Assembly (NCBI GenBank): GCA_021780275.1
Contig: JAJXZC010000266.1
Coordinates: 1 to 19,307 of the forward strand
Direction of reading: 5' to 3'
From: Pseudomonadota bacterium
GTDB taxonomy: Bacteria > Pseudomonadota > Alphaproteobacteria > Parvibaculales > Parvibaculaceae
DNA: 19,307 bases
Part shown: piece by piece, positions 5,581 through 12,600 of the stretch
Position numbering within the stretch: position 1 is the stretch's first letter
Layout: the number at the start of each line of letters is the position of its first letter
The notes under the pieces: generated by a model
Told to the model about the DNA's origin: nothing
Database searches by the model: none
What the model saw: the letters and a program-made list of their open reading frames with translations, nothing else
Position numbers and translations under genes: made by a program

Positions 5581-8500
5581 TCAGGCGAACTTTTTTTGTA
5601 AAGGCCCGTCGGGGGTCTGGCCGCAGATGAAGAAGGCCGGGCAGTTCGGGCAGGTGCGCGAGGAGACCTCGGCCGGAAAGCGTCCCGCGCGGATATCGCC
5701 GAGAAACTTTGCGAGCTTGTCCTTGCGCCCCTTCAGTTCCCGATCAGACAAGGCAAGCGCATGCGCCTCGCCGTCGGAAAGATGGACGAGCTCCGCGACA
5801 GCTCCGGGAAAGGCCTGCTTGACCGCCAGCATCAGCGCCGCCGCGCCGACATCCTTGCTCTCGGCCGACCGCATGTGACCCGTGCGGATACGACGCACGG
5901 ACCGGACGCCGTCCGGCCAAACCAGCACCTCGTCCGGCCGAACGATGATCTCTTCACCGCCGAAACTGAGGCTGAGCGCGATCGGCGCTTCGGCGACTGC
6001 TTCGGCGCGGCTCGTCAGGAAGAAGCGCAGCATCGCCAGCGCCAGATCGTGGAATTCCGCGCGATAGCCGTGCTCGTCGAGCCCCTCGCCGGCGATCGCC
6101 GCAGCGATGCGATCTTGCAGCGCCTGCTCGGACACGGGTCCATCCGACGCGATCACCGCCTCGACCACCACGCGAACCGCCTCGTGCAGATGCATGAAGG
6201 CGGTCGCGGTTCGCCGGCCGCCGACCTGCAGGACATGCGTGTAGAAGAAGCGACGCGGGCAGGATTCATAAAGGGCGATCTGCGGGGCGCCGAAACTAAG
6301 CCGTCCGTCGACGACCAAATCGACATTCCGCGCTTCCGCCGCCACGGGAAGCGGCCGCGCGGGCACGAGCGAACGGCGTGTCAAGGTTGCACCGAGACGG
6401 TCGAGGAATGGCGAAAGCGGTCGGTTGTGGCCGTTACTCTTCTCCGTCGGCGCATAAAGGATCAGACGATCGCGGGCGCGCGACTGTGCCACGTAGAAGA
6501 GGCACTCCTGCTCCTCGGCCTGGCCAGCACGGAATGTCTCGATCGCGCTGCCTTCGGCGCCGGCGATCATGCCATCGGGGGCCGGACAGGGCGGCGCCGG
6601 CGGCGTCCGTGGCATCGTATCGCTGTTGAGTCCGGGGATATGGACGCCGCCGAACTCCAGGCCTTTGGCACCGTGGATGGTCATCAGCCGCACGGCGTCG
6701 AGATGCTGCGCAGCGGCCGGCAACTGGCGCAGGTCGCGGTCGTCGCCGAGCCGGACAACCCTGCGCACGCGATCGAGCAGGCGTGTGATGGCCAGCCCGC
6801 GTCCGGCCGGTTGCACCCGCACAAAGTTGAGGAATTGCCAGATCGCGATGCCCCGTGTGCGGTCGGCGAGATCCTCGGACGCACCCAGGCGCGCGGCGAT
6901 GCGTGTGCGATCAAGCAGCAGCGTCGCGAGCACGGTCCAGGGCGAGGCCGTCTGATCGAAACCATCGAGCGCAGCCGCGAGCTTGGCAAATGCCTCTCGC
7001 CCGGCATCGCTCAAACCGGGGATCGCCTCGCCGCGCCTCAGCCAGCCGCCCGACGCATTCTCGGCCGCCCGCAGATGGTCGAAGACCGCGACCACATCCG
7101 CAAAGGAGGTAGCGAAGTCCGGCCAGCAGGCAATACGCACCAGGCCCATCGCGCGCCGGTCGACGAGGATCGAGAGGAGAGCTAGGAGATCTTTGACCTC
7201 ACCCCGCTCGAACAAACTGCCCAGGAAGAGGACCGGGACGCCGAGCCGTTCAAGGTCCCGCCCGATCGTCGACAGCTTTTCGTTGCCGGTGCACAAGACC
7301 GCTTGGTGGCAATAGGCGTAGCCGTCACGTCGGAGCTCCTCGATCGCGTCGGCCAGAGCGACCTGCTGCTGCTCGGCGCGCTGGACTGTGCGCAACTCGG
7401 GCCTATGTCCATTGGCGTCGCGGTCCGCCTCAAGGCCACTGTCTGCATCGCCAGCGCGCATCGTGATCGCGAAGCTGGAGAAGCCGGCGACAATCTCCGG
7501 CACCGAACGATAGTTGCGCTTCAATCGACCGCGCTTGCCGCCGGCGAAGTCCTCCTTGCCGAACCGGGTCATGTTGAAGGATGAGGCACCGCGAAACCGG
7601 TAGATCGACTGCTTGGCGTCGCCGACCATCCAGAGATTGCGGCCGTCGGGCCGCAGCGCACTAAGCAACCGCACGCTGCTGCGGTTCACGTCCTGATACT
7701 CATCCACCAGGACATGATCATATTGGGCCTGCAGCGCCGCGCAGATGGCCGCGTCCTTTTCGAGCAGTTGCACCGGCAAAGCGACAAGGTCGCCGAAGTC
7801 GATGCAATACGCGTTGCGCTTGAGCTGTTCATAGGCCGCGTAGACGCTGGCCACCTCGCCGGCGCGTTCTGCCGCCTCACGCGCATCAGGATCCTGGGCT
7901 TTCGCCAGCATGGCGCCGGCGAGCGTGGCGTAGGTTTCGGCGTCGACCACCTCATCCTTCGCCCGCGAGACGGCGGCCAACATGTCGGCGATGATTTGGG
8001 TCGGATCGTAAAGATTGCGGTAGTGCGCGAGCCTCAGCCGCGGGAACTCCTCCTCGAGGAGTTCGACCGCCTCGGTCCGATCCATCATCCGCGGATCTTT
8101 CGGCAGGCCGAGCTCCGCATGGAAACGACGGATGATATCGAGGCCGAAGGCGTGGAACGTGCCGATCCACATCGCGGCCGCGGCCTCGGGCCGCTTGCGC
8201 GCGATCCGCTCGGCCATCTCGCCCGCCGCCTTGTTGGAAAAGGTCAATAGCAGGATGCGCCTCGGATCGACGCCCTCCTCCAGAAGGCCTTCGACGCGCG
8301 CGATCAACGTCTGCGTCTTGCCGGTGCCCGGCCCCGCCTCAAGCAGATAGGCTTCGCCGCGATGCGCCGCGGCCGCCGCTTGCAGCGGATTGAGCGGCCG
8401 TTCGACATGCGCCGCCGTTGTGGCGGGAGGCACCGGCGGCAGCAGCAAAGCGTCGAACAACTGCTGCGCGACGACCTCGAAGGGCGCGCCGAGCTTCGCG

Positions 8501-8982
8501 GCGATGGCGGACGCGGCGAGCCCTTGGTCGACATGGAGCGCCCGCGCGACGATGCGGGGAAGCAGCAGCTCGCGCGCGAACAGATCCATCTGGACCTCGC
8601 GGCGTTGCCTGCGTCCATAATCGACAACTCGATCCATTCCGACCGGCGAGGGCTCAGCCGCGCGGGCCGGATCAATCATCGGCGCCGCTTCGCCACCAGG
8701 ATCGTCGCCCAGCTCGACATGGCCGATCTCGTGCGCCACGAGGAAGGCTTGCTCAAACCGAGATCCGATATTCTCGTGGAGGATCAGATCGTCGGTGGCG
8801 ACGAAGGTCGCGCGGCCGCCATTGAGCATGGCTGCCCCCGCCGCCGTCGGCTCGACGTCAATCCCACGCCGCTTGGCCTCGGCGACAGCAAAGTCATAGG
8901 GCGACCAGGGATCAGCGCCGGATGCGACGAGGCGAGCGTGAAGCTTGGCGGCGACTTGCCTGGCGAGTTCCACGCTGTCCAT
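5581..8982 (-). CDS. ImmA/IrrE metallopeptidase - UvrD helicase - RecB/AddB-like C-terminal domain fusion
   Basis: A 1133-residue fusion. Residues 1-185 are an ImmA/IrrE-type zinc peptidase, with HEIGH at 84-88 and a downstream REVQMDLFARELLLP (128-142) supplying the third ligand region. From 195 a superfamily 1A helicase follows: GPGTGKT at 217-223 (Walker A), LLLTFSNKAAGEM near 244-256, VDEYQD at 426-431 (Walker B), GDAKQSIYRFRGA at 454-466, and later MTIHGAKGLEFGGV and YVAQSRARDRLILY. The last 230 residues resemble the AddB/RecB nuclease domain: C908 in YESCPRRF pairs with CPNCPAFFIC (C1111, C1114, C1120), the C...CxxCx5C iron-sulfur pattern. The expected D/ExK catalytic pair is replaced by R-I-R (1031-1033), so nuclease activity may be lost. 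It starts one base after the previous stop. Helicase motor with peptidase head suggests DNA-triggered proteolysis, which is inference. Confidence 0.9.
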   Translation of the reverse strand: MDSVELARQVAAKLHARLVASGADPWSPYDFAVAEAKRRGIDVEPTAAGAAMLNGGRATFVATDDLILHENIGSRFEQAFLVAHEIGHVELGDDPGGEAAPMIDPARAAEPSPVGMDRVVDYGRRQRREVQMDLFARELLLPRIVARALHVDQGLAASAIAAKLGAPFEVVAQQLFDALLLPPVPPATTAAHVERPLNPLQAAAAAHRGEAYLLEAGPGTGKTQTLIARVEGLLEEGVDPRRILLLTFSNKAAGEMAERIARKRPEAAAAMWIGTFHAFGLDIIRRFHAELGLPKDPRMMDRTEAVELLEEEFPRLRLAHYRNLYDPTQIIADMLAAVSRAKDEVVDAETYATLAGAMLAKAQDPDAREAAERAGEVASVYAAYEQLKRNAYCIDFGDLVALPVQLLEKDAAICAALQAQYDHVLVDEYQDVNRSSVRLLSALRPDGRNLWMVGDAKQSIYRFRGASSFNMTRFGKEDFAGGKRGRLKRNYRSVPEIVAGFSSFAITMRAGDADSGLEADRDANGHRPELRTVQRAEQQQVALADAIEELRRDGYAYCHQAVLCTGNEKLSTIGRDLERLGVPVLFLGSLFERGEVKDLLALLSILVDRRAMGLVRIACWPDFATSFADVVAVFDHLRAAENASGGWLRRGEAIPGLSDAGREAFAKLAAALDGFDQTASPWTVLATLLLDRTRIAARLGASEDLADRTRGIAIWQFLNFVRVQPAGRGLAITRLLDRVRRVVRLGDDRDLRQLPAAAQHLDAVRLMTIHGAKGLEFGGVHIPGLNSDTMPRTPPAPPCPAPDGMIAGAEGSAIETFRAGQAEEQECLFYVAQSRARDRLILYAPTEKSNGHNRPLSPFLDRLGATLTRRSLVPARPLPVAAEARNVDLVVDGRLSFGAPQIALYESCPRRFFYTHVLQVGGRRTATAFMHLHEAVRVVVEAVIASDGPVSEQALQDRIAAAIAGEGLDEHGYRAEFHDLALAMLRFFLTSRAEAVAEAPIALSLSFGGEEIIVRPDEVLVWPDGVRSVRRIRTGHMRSAESKDVGAAALMLAVKQAFPGAVAELVHLSDGEAHALALSDRELKGRKDKLAKFLGDIRAGRFPAEVSSRTCPNCPAFFICGQTPDGPLQKKFA

Positions 8983-8983
8983 G

Positions 8984-9562
8984 TCAGTCCGCCTCCGCCA
9001 GCAACTGGGCGCGCTTCTCGGCCGGGACGCCGGCGTCGATCAGCACATGCTCGAAGGTGACCTGCTCGCCGACGGTCGGCTTGCCGTCGGCCTTGTAGCT
9101 GCGCGCCGCGGCTAGCTGAGTCGGACCCCAATACGACTCCAACTGCGCGACAGAGCTGCGCATTGCCTCCGCCAACATCGCCAGGAAGCGTCGCGGGATA
9201 CTAACGAGAGAGACGCGCCGTTCGCGGAGCGCGGTCACGACCTGCCGGGGCACGTCTAAACGCCGGGCGACGGCGCGCCAGTCATCGACCGTCAGCGCCG
9301 CGAAAGGGTCGGCTGCTGCCGCCGGCGCAGCCTTCGCGTGTTGCGACCACGCAGCATCGATCAGCGCCTGGTCGGCAGCAGAGAGGGGTGCGGCATCTTC
9401 ATAAGCCTCGCGGCTGAGTTCGCGCGAGAGGTCGATGAGTTCCCCGGCATATTCCGGGTAAAGCCGCAGATAGCGTTCCAAAGTCGACCGGCCAGGCTCG
9501 CTCTCGACCGCGAACGCGTCGAGCACGGCCTCGCGGGATGGACGTTCGCCGCCGGGGCTCAC
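8984..9562 (-). CDS. XRE-like helix-turn-helix protein, possible ImmA/IrrE substrate
   Basis: A 192-residue protein of unnamed family. The N-terminal part (about 10-55) is helical, including LERYLRLYPEYAGELIDLSR, which resembles short helical repeats in some regulator and anti-sigma-like proteins. Residues 86-145 read like a Cro/C1-type helix-turn-helix: DDWRAVARRLDVPRQVV, then IPRRFLAMLAEAM and a SVAQLESYW end, as in XRE repressors. The C-terminal 50 residues (SYKADGKPTVGEQVTFEHVL) form a conserved-looking tail. The start is GTG at 9562, overlapping the sigma-like gene's stop as GTGA. Lying between a sigma-like gene and an ImmA/IrrE fusion, it may be the cleavable regulator of this set. I do not recognise a named family, so function is inferred from context and the helix-turn-helix resemblance. 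Confidence 0.8.
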   Translation of the reverse strand: MSPGGERPSREAVLDAFAVESEPGRSTLERYLRLYPEYAGELIDLSRELSREAYEDAAPLSAADQALIDAAWSQHAKAAPAAAADPFAALTVDDWRAVARRLDVPRQVVTALRERRVSLVSIPRRFLAMLAEAMRSSVAQLESYWGPTQLAAARSYKADGKPTVGEQVTFEHVLIDAGVPAEKRAQLLAEAD

Positions 9563-10416
9563 TGCTCGCCTCCGTCGGCCATGGCGGCTCGCAGGGCGGT
9601 GAAGGCCTTGTCGCGGTAGGTTCGGACGGTCTTTTCGGAGCGACCCAAGGCTTTGGCGATGGTCATGACGTCCGGTTCCTTGGAGTCGATGGGGAAGCCC
9701 TGTCTCAACATGTGAATGATCCTGCTTTGTTCTGTCGGTAGAGCCTCAATCGCTGCATCCAGACGCGACCGGTAAGCCGGGTCGTCGAAATTCGACGTGG
9801 CGAAGGGATCCTGGGTCCCTGCGGCAGCCTCGACCTCCGGTGACAGCTCACCACTCTCCTCGTCATATTCGAGGGGCTGGGAACGGTTCTCGTCGCGCCA
9901 GGCCTTTTCCTGCGCGTCGCGCCGCAGGTTCGCCAGCGCGCCGTCGAAGCGCACCTCGAAATAGTCGACCTTTTCGGCATAGCCGGCGCGGTCCGCCGAA
10001 AGGAGCTCGACAAACCGGCCGAACACCTTGTCGCGCACGACCCCGCGCGTCAGCGATTCCGTTTTGCCATCATGACCTTCCGCATTGGGCAAGCTGCGCA
10101 GCACCCGTTCGGTCAAGATCCGATAGAGGCGCTCGAACCACGCCTCGTTATTGTCGCGACGGCTCGCGCGAATGAAATACACGAGACATTCGCTGGGGAC
10201 GTAGCCCGAGTCCGAGCGCTTCGTGATTTCCGCTCTGGTGATCAACTCATCACGCGGCAGGACCGCCAATTCGGCGATGAGCGCTTCTATCTTTGGGTCG
10301 CGCTCGTAGAGTTCTCCGCTGAGGCGGCGTTTGCGCAGTGGGGTTACGATCGCTTCGCCCGCGCGGCCCGCGTCAGCCTTTTGCCCGGTGTCGACAGCTC
10401 CTTCCAACTGCTTCAT
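9559..10416 (-). CDS. Sigma-70-like transcription factor
   Basis: A 285-residue protein. Residues 219-276 look like sigma region 4: LDAAIEALPTEQSRIIHMLR followed by TIAKALGRSEKTVRTYRDKAFTALR, a helix-turn-helix ending in the basic repeat typical of sigma-70/ECF factors. Residues 75-165 (LVYFIRASRR ... WFERLYRILTERV ... VFGRFVELL ... DYFEVRFDGALANLRRDA) could be a divergent region 2, which would bind core polymerase and the -10 element, but that match is weak. An acidic linker (183-215) joins them. It is translationally coupled on both sides (ATGA with AbiEii upstream, GTGA with the XRE-like gene downstream). A dedicated sigma-like factor within a toxin/peptidase unit suggests conditional transcription of the unit or of host genes. 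It could instead be only a DNA-binding regulator. Confidence 0.75.
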   Translation of the reverse strand: MKQLEGAVDTGQKADAGRAGEAIVTPLRKRRLSGELYERDPKIEALIAELAVLPRDELITRAEITKRSDSGYVPSECLVYFIRASRRDNNEAWFERLYRILTERVLRSLPNAEGHDGKTESLTRGVVRDKVFGRFVELLSADRAGYAEKVDYFEVRFDGALANLRRDAQEKAWRDENRSQPLEYDEESGELSPEVEAAAGTQDPFATSNFDDPAYRSRLDAAIEALPTEQSRIIHMLRQGFPIDSKEPDVMTIAKALGRSEKTVRTYRDKAFTALRAAMADGGEQ

Positions 10417-11492
10417 CGCGCGGCCCTGCTTCCCGTATCGCCCTTCTCGTTCAAACTCGTCTCGAGCGAGCCGACGCTATCGAGCACCGCCTCGAAATCC
10501 GGTGGGTCGCCGAAGATCATGCCCTGCATGGCCCTATAGTCGACGCGTAGTTGCTCGATCATCGCGTCATGGGGGGCGAGTGCAAACGAGCCACGCGCAG
10601 CACTTGCGAGATCGAAGTCCGGTCGATTGAAGAACATCCGGGCGTGCGCGACGCAATCCGCACCGAGCACCGGATCAGCGATGGCGGCAGCGCCGACGGG
10701 GGCCGCGGCGAGTTGGTGCAGGTCATAATAGTGACGGGACACGCGTTGGCCGCCCCCGCGCAGCTCGCCGCGTTTGTCGAACCAGCGCCGCAGCCCGTGG
10801 AGGATGACGACCTTGTCCCAGAAGGTACGTTCCGGATCGACCGTCCGGACACCCGGCACAGTCAAGTCAAGTGCCGGCAGATCATCATCGACATAAGGTT
10901 TGATCGGCACTTCGCTGTTCGGATCGAGCGCGGATTTCGCGCCCGACTCGATCTTAATCGCCGCCCGCACATAATCCGATCGCGGCGTCGCAGCGGGATA
11001 CCAGATTAGCAGCGTCTGCCCGTCGGGATCAGCGTCGTCGGCTTCCACTCGTGCCGCGCCAGCATCGAGGCCGGAGGCTTGCAGCCGGTCCTGCAGGATC
11101 TGCGTCAACTCAGCGCGTAGCGGGCCGCTGATGTAGGCTTGGCAGGCGTCCTTGATCGCATCGAGGCGCGCCCGGCGCTTCTTGCCGCTCAGTGCGTCGA
11201 GCTCCTCGATGGTCGCCGGCTCGCCAATGTCGTCTCGAAAAACCGTGACATCTATGTCTTCGGAGAAGCGGTTGATCAGACCGAACCCCTTGGACAAGGA
11301 GGTTCCGCCCTTGAAGAGGAGGCGGGGTCCTCCTTCTTTGAGGCCATGGAACAGCGCATCCAGCGTCCAGCAGACCCAGAAGTCTTTCTCGATATTTTGG
11401 GATGTCGTGCCGAGGCGCAGCGCCGTCGTGTCGAAGGCGCTCAATATAGCGTCCGACCCGGCCGCGAGAACCTCATCGAACGCTGGATTCAT
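10413..11492 (-). CDS. AbiEii/AbiGii-family nucleotidyltransferase (toxin)
   Basis: A 359-residue protein of the AbiEii/AbiGii toxin family, the nucleotidyltransferase half of AbiE type IV toxin-antitoxin pairs that block growth of infected cells. Visible motifs: EKDFWVCWTLDALF (35-48), LLFKGGTSLSKGFGLI (58-73), FSEDIDVTV (76-84) with the metal-binding pair D79/D81, IKIESGAKS (179-187), ERTFWDKVVILH (221-232) and RVSRHYYDLHQL (250-261). The nucleotide-transfer motif GGTS and the DID acids are intact, so it should be active. It overlaps the AbiEi stop as ATGA, the usual order (antitoxin first). Relatives modify tRNA or other targets; the target here is unknown. Unusually, the pair leads a much longer unit rather than standing alone. 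Confidence 0.93.
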   Translation of the reverse strand: MNPAFDEVLAAGSDAILSAFDTTALRLGTTSQNIEKDFWVCWTLDALFHGLKEGGPRLLFKGGTSLSKGFGLINRFSEDIDVTVFRDDIGEPATIEELDALSGKKRRARLDAIKDACQAYISGPLRAELTQILQDRLQASGLDAGAARVEADDADPDGQTLLIWYPAATPRSDYVRAAIKIESGAKSALDPNSEVPIKPYVDDDLPALDLTVPGVRTVDPERTFWDKVVILHGLRRWFDKRGELRGGGQRVSRHYYDLHQLAAAPVGAAAIADPVLGADCVAHARMFFNRPDFDLASAARGSFALAPHDAMIEQLRVDYRAMQGMIFGDPPDFEAVLDSVGSLETSLNEKGDTGSRAAR

Positions 11493-12328
11493 GTTTTCGC
11501 CGCCCGGGTTGCACCGCGCTTGGCGGTTTGTGTCCTCTGGGTCGAGACCGCTTTGCGCTTCGGACGAACGCCGGCAGCGTGACGCTGATCATCGTCCCCC
11601 TCCCTCCCTCTTTGATGATCATGATCGTCATCATCATCAGCGTCAGCGTAACGGTCATCGCGGATGCGCCGACGTCGATCGCCGGCATCGTGTTCGATTA
11701 GCGGCTTGAGAAACACTCGCATCCATGTCGGAAGCGCCGTCATGCCGGCAGTGAGATCGGCTTTGAGGGGCGGCCCGGCCGTTGGATCTTCGAAAAGCTT
11801 GCCGAGCTTACGCCTGACCTGATCGCTCTCCCCTTCACGGACCAGGAGATCGCGGAGCCAGTGAAGCGCTTGGACGACTCGCATCGCCGGTCTCCCGGCC
11901 CAGAACAGCTTACTGGGTGCGGTCGGACGGAAGGTGATCGTCACATTGCCGAGTTTGATCGCGCGACGACGTGCGTCGGTGTGGACCACGATTTTGGCCG
12001 GGACCGCGTCAGTCAGGCCCAGATCGTTCGCTGCGGTCATGCCATCGACCAGCATCCGGGTTTGGTCGCGTCGCGAGACAGCATCGATGACCGAGCGCGG
12101 GTCGGGCGGATTGGGGTTTTGGGTGAGCTTGTTGAAGCCAGGTTGATCGTAGAGCCCGCGGTCAATCCGCCTAAGGGTTTCGGCCTTTGTCAACCGCTGC
12201 AACGCCTTATCGACGGCGTCCCGCGAGGCAAGATCGACGAAATCGCTAGGCGTCCAGACCTTGCGCCGCGCTTCTGCACGGATGCGCTCGAGCATGGCTG
12301 TCTTCAAGTCGGGTGAGTCGCCGTTCAT
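11489..12328 (-). CDS. AbiEi-like antitoxin/repressor (DUF6088) with long charged tail
   Basis: A 279-residue protein. Residues 1-211 match the DUF6088/AbiEi-like family. A winged helix-turn-helix at about 10-60 reads WTPSDFVDLASRDAVDKALQ, then LRRIDRGLYDQP. The second domain holds PPDPRSVIDAVSRRDQTRMLVDGMTAANDLGLT (74-106) and WAGRPAMRVVQALHWLRDLL (143-162). AbiEi proteins repress their own promoter and counteract the toxin without stably binding it. Residues 212-279 are an added tail, very rich in Asp, Arg, His and Gln, ending in a basic Thr/Ala/Lys segment. It is encoded by a visibly repetitive stretch and is absent from the relatives I recall (about 200 aa). The ATG at 12328 lies 7 bases after a -10-like hexamer, so the mRNA may be leaderless. 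An alternative ATG at 12295 has no clear ribosome-binding site. Confidence 0.88.
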   Translation of the reverse strand: MNGDSPDLKTAMLERIRAEARRKVWTPSDFVDLASRDAVDKALQRLTKAETLRRIDRGLYDQPGFNKLTQNPNPPDPRSVIDAVSRRDQTRMLVDGMTAANDLGLTDAVPAKIVVHTDARRRAIKLGNVTITFRPTAPSKLFWAGRPAMRVVQALHWLRDLLVREGESDQVRRKLGKLFEDPTAGPPLKADLTAGMTALPTWMRVFLKPLIEHDAGDRRRRIRDDRYADADDDDDHDHQRGREGDDDQRHAAGVRPKRKAVSTQRTQTAKRGATRAAKT

Positions 12329-12400
12329 GTCCGAAATTCTAGGCTCTTTTTCGGACAGTAGGCAACTGTGCCGTCTGAAATACGTCTACAAAATTCGGAC
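12329..12400 (-). promoter_or_regulatory. Two matched 28-bp dyads, likely AbiEi operators
   Basis: Dyad 1 (12329-12356) is GTCCGAAA, 12 bases, TTTCGGAC, a perfect 8-base inverted repeat. Dyad 2 (12373-12400) is GTCTGAAA, 12 bases, ATTCGGAC, matching at 6 of 8. Half-sites start at 12329, 12349, 12373 and 12393, that is 20, 24 and 20 bases apart, close to two helical turns. Dyad 1 covers the -10 and start; dyad 2 lies just upstream of the -35. Characterised AbiEi proteins repress by binding two inverted repeats in their promoter, so autoregulation fits. I see nothing further in 12401-12600 apart from the end of the neighbouring transcript. Confidence 0.65.
12336..12365 (-). promoter_or_regulatory. 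Promoter of the AbiE-led unit, leaderless start
   Basis: On the - strand, TTGCCT (12360-12365) and TAGAAT (12336-12341) are separated by 18 bases and match sigma-70 -35/-10 consensus at 4/6 and 5/6. Transcription would start about 7 bases past the -10, which is the A of the ATG at 12328, so translation would be leaderless. Assignment is by motif only. Confidence 0.5.
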
Positions 12401-12600
12401 AGCCGCAGATCGTATTTCGCAGACCCATGAGGAACGAACTCTTTCAGCACCCGCCGAAGGGATAGCTTCAAGGTCGTGCGACTGCAAGATCAACACGCCC
12501 AGGCGGCCCTCGCATTCCGAAGTCCCGATCTACGCATCTACGGATTGCGGGAAGGGCCTCCATCAATCCCAAAGCAATTCGATTCCTCAAATCGCCTTCG

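Noticed and set aside
11600..11660. GAT/CAT-rich repeats as a possible CRISPR or iteron
   Set aside because: The repeats are short, irregular and lie inside the AbiEi-like coding tail, with no spacer structure.
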